From Acorus gramineus (taxonomy: Eukaryota; Streptophyta; Magnoliopsida; Acorales; Acoraceae): DNA of 64,000 nt. Below the pieces are notes generated by a model. That model saw nothing but the letters and a program-made list of their open reading frames with translations, was not told the DNA's origin and searched no databases. A program made the position numbers and the translations under genes. Positions 48,724 through 61,464 of this stretch are shown piece by piece (within the stretch, counting starts at the first letter, position 1; each line of letters opens with the position of its first letter). The DNA is taken from the NCBI GenBank assembly GCA_030737835.1, contig CM060849.1, positions 3,968,001 through 4,032,000 of the forward strand. Reading direction: 5' to 3'.

Positions 48724-49190
48724 GCAAATGAGATTATTTACCTCGGTTTGGATCTGCGATGAGGTGGATCCACTTCGTCCGAATGCTTCGCCGCCTCCCC
48801 CCACTGCCGCGCAAATGCCGATCGTCGCAGGCTTGATCAGACACCACAACCGGACGCCGCCCTTCACGAGACGGACACGGTGAAGATCGGTCCAAACAGT
48901 CATAAATAGGGTTTTTACTTTTCAGAGGAGAAGCAGTGAAGAAGATGAAGTCGGTCGCAAATGAGAATATACACACCTCGGTTTGGATCTGCGATGAGGT
49001 GGATCCACTTCGTCCGAATGCTTCGCCGCCTCCCCCCACTGCCGCGCAAATGCCGATCGTTGCAGGCTTGATCGTCGTACAACCGGACGCCGCCCTTCAC
49101 GAGACGGACATGGTGAAGATCGCTCCAAACAGTCGGTAGGGTTTTTTGTTTTCAGAGGAGAAGCAGTGAAGAAGATGAAGTCGGTGGGGA
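48724..49190 (-). repeat. Tandem duplication (~234-bp unit), probable 5' exon/leader of Harbinger
   Basis: Units at about 48724-48956 and 48957-49190 share GCAAATGAGA, CCTCGGTTTGGATCTGCGAT and TTCAGAGGAGAAGCAGTGAA. The block is more G+C-rich than its AT-rich surroundings. On the minus strand each unit ends in a donor-like CCGAG followed by GTAAAT or GTGTGT. This suggests a duplicated leader exon, near the right end of the transposon where the minus-strand promoter should be. Confidence 0.6.
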
Positions 49191-49627
49191 AGAATAGAAA
49201 TTGAAAGTGGGTTTTTGTGTTTCTTTTGATGGGACTAGGAGTACACGTGGCAGCATCCGGTTATTTTGAGTGGGGATTTAGGACGGTCAGGATGAACTGG
49301 CTATTTTTTGTTATTTTGGACGATCGTGATCTATTCTGGATGGAGTGGTCCACTGATTAGATGGTGGAAATATAAGATGGGTATATCATTGGGGTTTGTT
49401 AAAGTAAGTGAGAGAATTTTTTTGTAATGATGGTGAGGGGTATTTTTATTCTCAGGAATAGATAAGCCCTGATAAGCTATTCTCCATTTTATTAGAATTG
49501 TTATCAGGCCTTATGCTAGTTTATCCAGGCATTGCTATCGGGGTTTATCCGCCCCAAACAAACAGCGAATAAGGGCTATTCTACTGTTATTCTCCCCTAT
49601 TCATTGTTTATGTCAGTTGACAAACGG
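49191..49627 (-). repeat. Right terminal region of the Harbinger element
   Basis: Non-coding. Repeated GATAAGCCC/GGATAAAC-type motifs and GCCCCAAACAAACAGCG lead to the terminal AAACGGGGGG. Read inward from the end it loosely mirrors the left terminal region (21161-21260 plus 22231-22330). Confidence 0.65.
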
Positions 49628-52600
49628 GGGGGTACGGTACTACTGCTTCTACCCCGAATGTGAGTGAATATGGGGTCTGGCTGGTGGGCGTTCGGATAGA
49701 GGTTCGGTAGGCCCAGAGAGCATCAACTAACTTGTCTGGCCAGTCAGTAGCATTGTGGGTTTCTACTGTCTTTTATATGATTCTGAGCAAGGTTTTGTTG
49801 GTAGCCACTGCTTGTCCATTTTCTTGGGGGTAATATGGTGTGGAGCGATGGAGTTCTATGTGATGTTTATCACACAGGTCTCGGAATTCTTGGAAAATAA
49901 ATTGTCGGCCATTATTTGTTATGATCATCTTGGGGGTGCCGAACTGTGCGAGGATATGGATGCGGACAAAATGGGCCAAGGTGGAGCTTTTGATCAGTAC
50001 ATAGGACTCGGCTTCGGCCCATTTGGTAAAATATTATGTGGCAATGAGGATAAAAGCCTTCCAAGTGGTATTTTCTACAGTGTCTCGGAATGGTCCAACC
50101 ACATCTAGTGCCCACATAGAAAATAGCCATGGTGAGGTCATGGGGTGCAATGAAGATGCTGGTGCGTGTATTTTGTTGGCGTGAGTTGGACACTAAATAC
50201 AGCGTTGAATGTATTTGTTGCAGTCTCCTTTGAGTGTGGGCCAGTACCAACCCATCCTTGGCACCTTTTTTGCCAGCATTTGAGCGTTGACATGACCCCC
50301 GCATACTCCAGAGTGAGCTTCTTCTACGACGGTGTATGCTTCTTCATCGTCCAGGCATCTGAGTAACTCTCCGTTTAAGGATGCTCGAAAGAGTATTCCT
50401 CCTCGGAGGTAGTATTTGGTTGCTATCCTTTTAACTATCCTTTGATTGCTGTTGGTTGCGTATTTTAGAAATGAACTTTCTTGCAGATAGTTTTTGATAT
50501 CAAAGTACCATGGATTTCCATCATCCATGTCTTCTAGATCAAGAGCTAGTATTTTTGTGGTGCTAATGTTTCTTTCTACTTGGTTTAGAAGATCTTGAGT
50601 CCTATAGTCTCAAAGTTCGGTGGCAGGTACTTCTAGTCTCTGGATAGTAACTGTTTCAGATTTTTTGGATATGGGGAAGGTGAGTGATGAAGCTAATGAG
50701 GCTAAAGTGTCTGCGAGAATATTGCCCGTTCGAGGTATAAAGATGTGAGTGACTTTACAGAATTGTTTCAACAAGACTATGGCCAGCTCCCTGTTTGGCT
50801 TTAATTTTGGGTCCCTATTATGATATTTCCTCAGAGTTTAGCGAATCACCAAAAGTGAGTCTCCAATAATATCTAGATATTTAACTCCTAAGGCTAGAGC
50901 TAATTTTAAACCCGCTATCAGAGCTTCATATTCAGCAATGTTATTAGTGGCGCTAAACGTGAGTTGAAAAGCTCGTGGGATAATGACGCCTTCGGGGGAG
51001 GTTAACGCTATTCCTATCCCTCTCCCTTGTCGATTAATTCTCTGTCGAAGTACAGCGTCCAATTCTTTCTGTCCTTCTCTTCAATGAGTGTAAATATTTC
51101 TTCGTCTAGGAAGTCAGTCTTTACAGGTTCATAATCAGGGAGAGGGAGCTCAGCGAGATGATCGGTGATGGCTTGACCTTTGACAAATTTTTGAGTGGCG
51201 TATGTGATGTCAAACTCATTTAACTGGACTTGCCATAGGGCTAAGCGGCCAGTTAGTACAGCTTTCTCGAATAGGAACCTTACTGGATCCATTTTTGCAA
51301 AATACTTGACTTTGTTGGCAATGAAATAATGGCGTAGTTTCTGGGATGCCCATTCTAAAGCTTAGCAGGTCCTTTTTGTGGGAGGGTATGCCCACTCGTA
51401 TTCGATTAGCGTCTTACTTAGATAGTAGACAGCCTTTTCTTTCCTTCCCATGTCATCAAGTTGTGCAAGCACAGCACCAATGGCCTCTTCGGTTGTAGCT
51501 ACATAAAGAAGCAAGGGTCACCCGGGCACTGGAGTTGAGAGAACCGGGGGTTTAAGCAAGTATTTCTTTAAGTTATCAAAGGCCTGTTGGCATTCACTAT
51601 CCCAGGTAAACTCAACACCTCCTTTTAGTAGTTTGTAAAAGGGGGGACATCGTTCGGCATGCTATGATATGAATCTTCTGATGAATTGCAGCCGACCGAT
51701 GAGTCCTCTTAACTCCTTTATGTTTTGAGGTGGGCGCATTTGGGCAATGGCCTTGGCTTTGGTTGGGTCAACCTCAATTCCTCTCTTGCTTACTATGAAC
51801 CCTAAGAGCTTCCAGGAAGAGACACCGAAGCGACATTTCTTTGGGTTCATCTTAAGTGTGAATTCTCTACACCTATGCAGGACTTGTCTAAGTATGTCTG
51901 CATGTCCTATCTGAGTCCTAGATTTACCTAGGATACCTCCACTAACTTATGCATCATATCATGAAATATTGAACTCATTGCCCTTTGATATGTTGCACCA
52001 GCATTTTTGAGCCCAAAAGGCATTACCACATAACAGTAGGTTCCCCAAGGTGAAAGAAGTTTTCTCTTGGTCTTCTTCTACTAACCGGATCTGGTATTAT
52101 CCATAAAAGAGAGCATTTCATACCCTATCGTGTTATCGACAAGGAGATCAATGTGTGGGAGTGGGAAGTTGTCCTTTGGGCATGCTCGATTGAGGTCCCT
52201 AAAGTTGATGCACACCCGTACTTTGCTGTCTTTTTTGGATACTGGAACGATATTTGCTACCCATTTCGGGTATAAGACTACCAAGATAAACTTAGCCTGG
52301 TGGAGTTTGTCCACCTCATCTTTAATTTTTAAGGCTACCTCCGGATGAAGGCGTCTTAGCTTTTGCTTTCTTGGTTTTGCATTAGGATCTAAATATAATC
52401 GGTGCTCAACCAAAGAGGTGTCGAGTCCGGGCATGTGTTTATAAGACCAAGCAAAGATATCAACATATTCACGCAGTATTTTGACCAGACCTCCTTTTTC
52501 GTCAGGTTTCAACTTTGCGCTGATCATAATGACCTTGGGATTAGCATTAGTTCCAAGGTTTAGCTCTTCTACCTTCTCGTCCGCTTCTTCTGTCTTCGCA

Positions 52601-52892
52601 TCGAATCTTTGGAGACTCTGCTCAAACTCTTCAGAGATGCCTTCTTCTTGTTCGTCGGCTTCATCGCAGATTTCAAAGACTCCTAGACCATCATCTGAGT
52701 TTTCTATGTTGTTTATGTCTGGTTCTTCTATGACCGCTATGGACTCAAATTTTTCTAGGCCAAAGATAGCCCCACTATGTCCTTTTTATGTGGTTAATGA
52801 TATGGTCAGGTATCTAACTCCTAGAGAGCTTGATTGTTTTAAGTGGGGTACTGGGGCTAGAATGTTTGGTTTGGCTAGCCAGGTGCCGCAAG
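49628..52892 (-). pseudogene. Tat/Retand pol: integrase, extra RNase H, RNase H, RT (fragment 2)
   Basis: On the minus strand from high to low coordinates: RT fingers and palm (about 52530-52080, with FRDLNRACPKDNFPLP), RT connection (about 51850-51660, LLGFIVSKRGIEVDP), RNase H end and linker (about 51290-51014), a second archaeal-type RNase H (about 51030-50838, ATNNIAEYEALIAGLKLA), the integrase zinc region (about 50530-50190, EEAHSGVCGGHVNAQM) and integrase core (about 49980-49650). The second RNase H before integrase is the mark of the Tat lineage (Tat/Ogre/Retand). It is badly decayed with many breaks; no age can be given without its LTRs. Confidence 0.85.
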
Positions 52893-55800
52893 TGTTGTGC
52901 CTGTGTCATTTGGAGCGCTCTGTTTGAAAATTTGGGTACATAATTTTTTTTCCTAGAAGTTATGTATTTTCAATTTGGTATTTGGATTTGATTTTGTTAA
53001 AATCCAAGATGAAGAGGTTTAAATATGAGTTTACTATGAGATGTCCAGTTTTGAGTTAGCTTTCGTACAGAAGTGGAATTAGATCAACTGGATTCTTGTA
53101 GTAAAAGTTATGGGTATTTTTCCAAGTATACCCCGGGGAGGGAAATTCTGGCAGCAGCCCTGTTCTATGTTTAGCTCTAATTTCGGATTAGCTAGAGGGA
53201 TTATTTGATCTTGGCATAAACATGAAAGTTGTAGATAATCCTCTTGGCTTTCCAACGGACTTGAAATTGTGCAATTCGGAGCTATATCGAAGAAGTTATG
53301 GCTGTTCCAGTGAAGCATGCGCAGAATTTCAAGTCAAAGGGCGACTAGGTCTTTTCATCCCCCTCTTTAGATATTTATGTGCAAATATCTCTCTCTCTCT
53401 CTCTCCCTCTCACTTCCACGCCATTTTTCTGGTCTCTCTTTCTCTCATTCAAGCCCCCACCAAGTGTTTGGTTTATTTACTCAAAGAGAAGAAGAGAAGG
53501 AGGAGGTGAAGGAAGAAGAGAAGGTTGGTTTATGTGTTGTTGTTGTTTGTTCTCCCCTCTCTCAAGCTCTCTTTGTATGATCTTTCTCCCCCTGTTTTTC
53601 AGCCAAGGAGGAGGCTGAGGAGAGGCGGAGGAGGTGGTGGTGTTGGTGGTGGCGGTTGAGGTGGTCACGGGTGCGTCGAGGGCCCCCGAACCTCCCCCTT
53701 TTGTTCCCCCTCCAAGGTGAGCTTCTCCCCTTCTTTTCTTGGTTTTCATGGCTTAAGGGGATGTTAGGGAGGTCATGCATGTTGGGTAGATGTGTTAGGG
53801 TGTGAGTGAGGGGTTGGGGAGGGTTAAAAAGAGGTTGGGATGGGCTGGGCGCGCGCTGGGCCAGTCTGGCGCGTGCGCAAGCAGGCGCGCGCACAGGCGG
53901 GCGCTGGCAGGCGCAGTCGGGCGCGCAGACGCGCGAGTGCGCGGGTGCGCGCGATTGTGCGTGGGCGCGCGGGGGCGTGCGCGCGAGCGTGCGCGCGCGC
54001 GGGCAGTGCACTTGGGCATGTGCCTGGGCGCGGGGCAGGGGACCAGTGCGCGCGCGTGCGTGCGTGCGCGTGCTGGGGCGTGCGCGGGGTGCTGCGCGAG
54101 GGCTGGACGCACAGTGCGCGCGCGTGCTACAGCGCGTCTGGGCGCGCGGGCAGGCGCACGGCAGTGCGCCGATGGTGCTGGGGTGCGTGCGTGCGTGCGC
54201 ATTCGTGCGTGCGCATGCGGGGGGCCATGCGTGTGGCTGCCCGAGGGTTCTGGTAGGTGTCATGGCACTCGGACTCGCGTGCGTACGTGCGTGCTCGCAT
54301 GCGTGCGAGCCCGTATGCATGCTTGTCCGAGTATTGGGTATTTCTAATGTTTTCTATGTGTAAATTGTGTTGTTTCTCACCAGTTGGATGCCCCTACCTT
54401 GCAGATCTCGTCGGATGGGATGCGCGAGGTCCCGGGTTGTAAGGTGAGTGGTTTGATTCCAATCCCCCCCCCCTCTCTAGGGATGCGCTCGACCCGCATA
54501 GACGCGCGTCGCGCATCGATGGGGCCCCCTAACTAATATGTAGATATTTTGCATGCTAGGGATATACATCCATGTATCGTGTATAGAGGCCCGTACATGC
54601 CTGGACACCATGTCATGTACTTAAAAGCCTTGATCTATGCATGATCAATATGATGTATCCATGCCACATTAGACCTTTTATGCTAGGGAAATGCATCCTG
54701 ACACCATGTTTCATGCTAGGAAAGCCCTGAACCTATGCATGCTCCCATTAGTTTAATTTATTTAAATCAAGATGGGATTATGAGATTATATTGTTGCAAG
54801 CATGCCTTAAATAATATTATAACCTTGTGGTTATAATATGTCTCCCCGCATCTTAGTTATGCGCCCTAGAGGAATTCTTGAGAATTCATGACATTAGAAA
54901 TGTTAGGAAGCGTTGTCGACGGATCCAAGAGGATCGCATGCGTGTGGGTAGGCTGTTCTCTTCCCTTCGTTGGATCCGTGTAGAGACTCCCCAGCGTTAG
55001 ACAGGCTGTCCTGACAGAGGGCTCCCATCTGTAGGTACCTCCGATGCGTCGGACTGTGCTGATCGTGGGAGTAGACCAGGCGAGCTACGGAGTGGAGGAG
55101 AGGCTTTCGGTGGACCAAGGGTGATTAACAGCCTAGTCAGTCCCAAGAGACCATGTCACCCCTTCGAGGGTGAGGGTGAGGGTGTGGTGGGTCGGCGATG
55201 TAACGACAAACTGGCTTGTGTAGTTACTCCCGCTTAGGGACTATGACTACTTGAAGGTTAATATGAGTGTGTTGCGTTGCATAGTTTGTGCCATTCACTG
55301 AGTGTGTGGCACACCCCTCGCATATTCTTCTCCTCCAGAGTGGGAGTTGTTTCCATGGGGTTCGCTTTGCGAACATGGAATGTTCACTCCCAGGGTTGTT
55401 CGAGTTGAAGAGGCCGGGTTGTAGCTGTCCTAACAGAGGGCTCCCATCCGTAGGTACCACCGATGCAGTCGGAGGGGTACTGATCGTGGGAGTATACCAG
55501 GTAGAGGCTACCCGAAAAAGGGTTAACGAATGATATCGCGAGCGTGGAATCATTCTTCCCTTCGTTGGATCCGTGTAGTGACAGCCCCGGCGTTAGACAG
55601 GCTATCCTGACAGAGGGCTCCCATCTGTAGGTACCTCCGATGTGTCCGGACAATGCTAATCGTGGGAGTATACCAGGTAAGCTACGGAGCGGGGAGAGGC
55701 TACCGGTGGACCAGGGGCGTAGAGCAGTCTAAGTCTCTTCCCAAAGTCCCAAGATGTCTCCTTTCAGGAGTGAGGGTGTGGATGAGGCGAAGACACGTCC

Positions 55801-56587
55801 CTCGTGACCCATTCGTTGTTCGACCGTTCCCATAGATGTTGGGTCCGGTCTCGTGATGGATGTTGAAGGACATCGATGGGCGATTATCTAGATGTAGATG
55901 ATCCAGTAGTGTTGAGTAGACCAGTAAATCCGGGTCTCTTCGACCGACGGCATGGTCTCTAGACCAGTAAATCCGGGTCTCTTCGACCGACGGTATGGTC
56001 TCTCCCCATAAGTCCCAAAAGACTCCCTCTGGGAGTAAGGGTGGGGGTGAGGTTGGTCGTGCCACTGCGTGACCCTGTTATCCATTGGGTTTCGACCCAT
56101 GTTTTCTCTTGAAAGGAAATTGATTATGTATTGAACTGTAGATTGGTGATTGGTTTTCAGCCACTCACTGAGCTTGTAGCTCACCCCTCGCATACTGTTT
56201 CTTTTCAGGGGCAATGTTGGGCGTGGAGCTGGAGCTTCCTGTGGCGTGGCCTTATGGGCGTGGAGCGTTCTGCCGGCGGGTGGCGAGTGAGAGGCTGTCA
56301 GCATTCCTAGAGTTATTTTATGCTTTGTAAATCGTGCATGTGGCACAGGTTGTATTTTCTTTGGTCTAGACTTGGCTTTCATAGGACATTGATTGTGTAT
56401 TCGGGTCTGTAATAATGTTTTTGATTTACAGACATTGTTATATATTATGCTTCCGCTTTTCAATAAGTTATCATTATCTTGCTTTGCCACCTTGTGTATT
56501 GTTGTTGGTGTCCTTATTGACCTCAGGTATTGATAGCTGATATTATATTTTATTTTGCCACGTCTCGGGGACGCCTGGGGCGTGATA
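52893..56587 (+). mobile_element. Solo Tekay LTR of a third subfamily, with 5-bp target duplication
   Basis: TGTTGTGCCTGTG...GGGGCGTGATA, flanked by GCAAG at 52888-52892 and 56588-56592, inside Retand. It has a (CT)n run near 53387-53412, donor-like AAGGTGAGC about 53715, G+C-rich block about 53840-54270, CTTGCAGATCTCG acceptor-like site near 54405, and repeated U5 modules at 54900-55850. The U3 is unlike the other subfamilies (GAAAGTTGTAGATAATCC). At 3,695 bp it is the longest complete LTR here. Confidence 0.93.
55917..56003 (+). repeat. 43-bp tandem repeat inside the solo LTR
   Basis: AGACCAGTAAATCCGGGTCT plus about 23 more bases occurs twice in a row. A longer (~118-bp) tandem duplication of related sequence occurs in the inverted LTR at about 59590-59825. 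Confidence 0.8.
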
Positions 56588-56592
56588 GCAAG

Positions 56593-59056
56593 TTGTTTAA
56601 AAGATTAGAGTCAGCACTAAAGGGGTGCCATGCTAGGGTGAAGTCATCCTTGTCATACAAGGACCCTAAAGTTTTAGCTTCCATTTTTTTTTTGTGAAGG
56701 AAAAGACAACTAATATTTACAACTTACTGGATTGATTCAAATGCTTCACCCGACTTTTCTCCAACAGCTGGCACTCCTTTGTTGCGATGCTTGCGCACTG
56801 CGAGGAAAGAGCGATCCATTAGTTGGAGTCTTACCGACTGGTGGTGTGTGTGTTTCTAAAAGTTTATCTGGGTGTGGAAATAACCAATCGAGAGAGCCCA
56901 AAAGATAGTCTGGCTCTCTTTTTTGGACAGGGGTTAAGGGACGAGTGTACGTAGTTTCCTTAACTCGTTCCACAACCGTTCCCTTTACCAAATGTTCGTG
57001 TAATTCCCAATTAGATTTCCCCTTTAAATTAGTATACTGAGTGGATGAGCCAATGCACTTTTTATCCAGCTAGACCGGGAGTTTGATGGGTTCCAAGATC
57101 CCACCTCAAAGCCCTAGCGTCTTTCCTGAGATGTGACCCATGACTTTCATCATATGCCAACCCGGGTTCTTAGGTTTAAGGTGATCTACCTTTATAGTGC
57201 TGGTGAGAGTGCCTTGAAGGTTCATCTAATTGATTGGGAAGTCTAAGATGTGGATGGTGGTTTCTTTTGGCCTTGGGTTGACGGTCTTTACGGTGGTAGT
57301 CTCATAATTAGTGAACTCGGATTTTGGCTCCTTGACTGCGTCTCCCCGTATTTTGATTATTTGATTTCCTAAGGGGAATTTCAAACACTGGTGTAGGGGA
57401 GAAGAGACCCCTTGATTGAGGCTAACCATTTATGTCCTAAGATCATGTTATAATCAGAGTCCATTTCTAAAACATATGCTTTGACGATTGTTTCTAAGGA
57501 CCCTATTTTTAATGGGAAGTCTTTAAAACCAAGAACTGGGTGAGCCGTTTTGTCATAGGAAAATATCCGAGTATCTGTTTCCAGGAGCGTGGTGATATGT
57601 CCACCAATGTGTTCAAAGGTGCGTAGCGACATGAGGTTTACTACTGCACCGGTATAGACCAGTACTTTATCCACCAGATGCCCTTCGATATCAACTGTGA
57701 TGTATAGGGTTGAGGTGTTAATAACTTTATCGCGGACTGCTTCTTTGGGCCTAAATGTTATCATGGGCCCTAGTCCTATAGAGGCTAAGGCTACTAGTAT
57801 GTTTAAGGTGGAGATTTGAGGGTCAACTTGGACTCTCTCTAAAAACATCCTCAGGGCTTGTTGGTGATGTTCTAAGGTTTCGATGAATTCTAGGATGGAA
57901 ATCTTTGCATCGATTCTTCCGTGCTGGTCAAGGATGTCAATCCTATCTCCGATATTTGCCTCCTCGGTCTCTGCTTTAGGTATGGGACGCCTATAGGTGG
58001 GGACAACATTAAAGATTCTTCTGGCCCTAGTTGTATGATGGTTTAGGGTATCAACCGTGGTTTGGGGAAATTGGTTCTTTGAAAGGCTTAAATTTTTGTT
58101 AACTGGTAGGATGGGGCTAAGCCTAGAGGCTGGCCTTACATGAGAGGGGGGGGGGACTTTATGGGGCTTGGGAGGATGAGGAAAGGTGCTAGAAGAATTA
58201 GGCCACCTGGAATGATCCTGGGCAGTCCTCGTGGTTTGTGACCCCTATGGTGTAGATGCTTTCAAAACTCAGGCTTTTCGGTTCTTTTATGAAGGCTTGC
58301 ATGGTTGGTTTTGGGTCTTGTATTTTGGTGTTGACTACAGGATTGGGACTTACTAGGGTCTGGTTTCGTTTGGGTAAGGGGTTTGAGTGGGTTTCTGGTG
58401 GTTTCGTAGTTGGGCCATTTTTGAGTCCCTTGATGGTGGCCCAATCCAGGCGTCTCTCTTCATCGAGGTCATAAACAATGTCTCTGAATGAGAAACATTG
58501 TTCAATGGTGTGACCATGATGTTGATGGTATTGACAGTAACGCATAGTATCGGCACCAAGAGGTGAAGGTCTGGCTATGGGTAAAGAAATACTATTGGTT
58601 TTTACCAAGGACTTGAAGATGTTTGCTAGGGTTTCTGAGAGCGGTGGATAACAATCCCTTCTATTTAACCATCTTGGGCCATAGGAGGAGGGGGGAGTGA
58701 CCTCATTGTAGGGGCCCTATGTAGGCTGCCTGGGAGGTAAATTTTATGCTCTTAGGGGAGCAAAGTAGGCAATAGGGAGTTTGGGATTGACCCTGGCTTT
58801 GCAATTTGGGGTTCTGGAGTGCAGGGCTTCGGATTACTGGGTTTTGTCGTGTCGGCACAGGGGCGGGTACTGATTGGGGAGTAAAGTTTTGATTGGCTTG
58901 CCGAGGCGGCATATATCCGGATGAACAGGGTGTATACTGTCTCAGAGCTGGCCTTTGATCAGGTACTCGCGCTCCGTTTGGGTAGAGTGCCAAGACTTGT
59001 GTGATCCCCTCTACCGTGGGGGTTTGCACCTTTCGTGGCTGCTGTCCAGCCCTATG
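56593..59056 (-). pseudogene. Tat/Retand gag and protease region (fragment 3)
   Basis: Minus-strand parts are a proline/glutamine-rich gag segment (about 59060-58700), a zinc-knuckle-like CQYHQHHGHTIEQC region (about 58550-58500), a lysine/proline-rich linker, and a retropepsin-like domain (about 57850-57380) with ITVDIEGHLVDKVLV and YNMILGHKWL. The order gag-protease here and RT-RNase H-integrase at 49628-52892 fits one element on the minus strand. About 56593-57380 is the linker between protease and RT. Many breaks. Confidence 0.78.
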
Positions 59057-61464
59057 TTTCATGCCCCAGGGTTGCCGTCCCCAAGACGTGGCAATAATGA
59101 AATATCAGCTATCATTACTTGACGTCAATAAAGACTCCAACAACAACACACAAGGTGGCAAAGCAAAGATAATGATAACTGACTGAAAAGCGGAAGCATA
59201 ATAAATAAACAATGTCTGTAAACCAAAAACATTATTACAGACTCGAATACACAATCACTGTCCTGTGAGAGCCAAGTCTAGTCCAAATAAAATACAACCT
59301 GTGCCACATGCACGATTTACAATACATAAAATGACTCTAGGACTGCTGACAACCTCGCACTCACCACCTGCCAGAAGAACGCTCCACGCCCATAAGACCA
59401 CGCCACAGGAAAGCTCCCGCTCCACGCCCAACACTGCCCCTGAAAAGAAACAGTATGCGAGGGGTGAGCTACAAGCTCAGTGAGTGGCTGGAAAACCAAT
59501 CACCATACAACAGTTCAATGCTAACACAATTTCCTTTCAAGGAAAAACATGGGTAGAAACCCAATGGATAACAGGGTCACGTGGCGGCGCGACCAACCTC
59601 ACCCTCACCCTCACTCCCGGAGGAAGACTCTTGGGTCTTTTGGGGAGAGACCATACCGTTGGTCGAGGAGACCCGGGATTACTGGTCCACACAACACTAC
59701 TGGATCACCAACCTCACCCTCACTCCCGGAGGGAGACTCTTGGGTCTCTTGGGGAGAGACCATACCGTTGGTCGACGAGACCCAGAATTACTGGTCTACA
59801 CAACACTACTGGATCATCTACATCAAGATAACTGCCCAACGATGTCTTTGAACATCGATACGCAACCGGACCCAACAACTATGGGAACGGACGAACCACG
59901 AATGGGTCACGCGGCGACGTGTCTTCACCTCATCCTCACCCTCACCCTTTACAGGTGACATAGGACTTTTGGAGAGATTAGACTCCTCTACACCCTTGGT
60001 CCACCGGTAGCCCTTTCCCCGGGTAGTCACTACCTGGTATACTCCCACGATCAGTATGCTTCCGAACGCCACGGTGGTACCTACGGATGGGAGCCCTCTG
60101 TCAGGACAGCTTTTCCAACGCCGGGAAGTTCCTACATCGGATCCAACGAAGGGGAGAAAGATTCCACGCTCGCAATATCATTCGTTAACCCTCTCCCGGG
60201 TAGCCTCTACCTGGTATACTCCCACGATCAGTAGTTTCTGAACGCATAGGTTGTACCTACGATGGGAGCCCACTATCAGGACAGCTTGGGGCCTGCTTCA
60301 ACACGGACGACATTGGGAGGAAACACTCCATGTTCGCAAAGCGAACCCAATGGAAAAACAACTACTCTCGATAATCACATATCGATGATATCGAATACTA
60401 TTGTACTCCCACACGGTTGCGTCGCTCAGACACAAGGGGGTTGCCTCTGCTCTCACGTAGAAATAATCCCAAGGCACATAATCCAACAGGCGGTTCATAT
60501 ATACGCTTAGCACGGGTAGGCCTAGCTTAATGCCACAACTACCGGTTTAACAAAACTGATAAGATAATGAATTCTCCTGAATTCCTAACGAGTGCATCGC
60601 TCGGATGCACGGAGGCGATTACATCGCTAGCGCTCTGACTAATAAGGTACAACCCGACAACTGGTCATACCCACGCCTATTTCAGATAGGCCTAATTAGT
60701 TTTAACATGCACATATATTTTATAGGAGAATTTAATCTTAGTTATGTGCATGAACCATATGCACGATCACATATCAATTAATCATAGGGATACTTCCTAA
60801 TCATAGATTTACATCATAATAAATCATACAACATGCATACATGGTCATTAATCACATAAGCACACAAGGCCTAACTTAAGCATGCGTTGGATATCACAAA
60901 CTTAAAAGGTAAGGGTCAAGCGCGATCTCGCGCACTAACAGGTGCATGCCAATATTCCAAACGAACCTGAGTCGAGTAGAAAATCGCATCTACTTACTCA
61001 GTCCGTGCAGAGGGAGAGGGCGAGAGAGATCATCATCTCATGAAGTTGGTCATAGCTTTGCCCCATTAGCATGGGCGCAACAACTACACCACGCCCTCGA
61101 GTCTTATCGCAAGGGAATATTAGGCAGGTGCCCGTTATTAACCCAGACTTAATTATGCTGGATATTCCAATTAATATGGTGGGAGTAGTATTACAATACT
61201 ACCTAAGGCATGCCATATTCTATACATCAATACACATTACAGCAATACATGCCCATACTAGAGGGGTGCATGCAACACAATCATTCATACATGGATACAA
61301 TACATGTAATATAAGCCTAGCATGCAAGATATCTAACATATTATAGTCTAAGCATGGTCATACTACTTATCTACACAAGTAGTATAGCGAGGACGCCCCA
61401 TCGATGCGCGATGCCCGACTACGCGCGTCGAGCGCATCTAGAGAGGGGGGGGGGGATTGGACCA
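59057..61464 (-). repeat. Inverted Tekay LTR fragment, third subfamily
   Basis: Read on the minus strand it ends at 59057 with a decayed form of the usual GGCGTGACA tail. It carries the U5 modules, a ~118-bp tandem duplication (about 59590-59825) and divergent sequence (about 60380-61440). It closes at a G-run (about 61443-61456) homologous to the one at about 63202-63214, after which a second copy of the tail half begins. Confidence 0.75.

Larger units (their letters stand above)
21161..49627 (-). mobile_element. PIF/Harbinger DNA transposon carrying nested insertions
   Basis: The ends are inverted: CCCCCCGTTTTGG at the left and, read from the right end inward, CCCCCCGTTTGTC. Looser similarity (GAATAG...CTGTTTG.TTGG-type sequence) continues inward. 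Retand integrase sequence lies on both sides. It has a Myb/SANT-like ORF1, a DDE_Tnp_4-type transposase and a third ORF, all on the minus strand. Without the 18.35-kb Tekay block and the 956-bp MITE it would be about 9.2 kb, long for the family. The pairing of ends is inferred from termini, duplication and flanks together. Confidence 0.8.
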
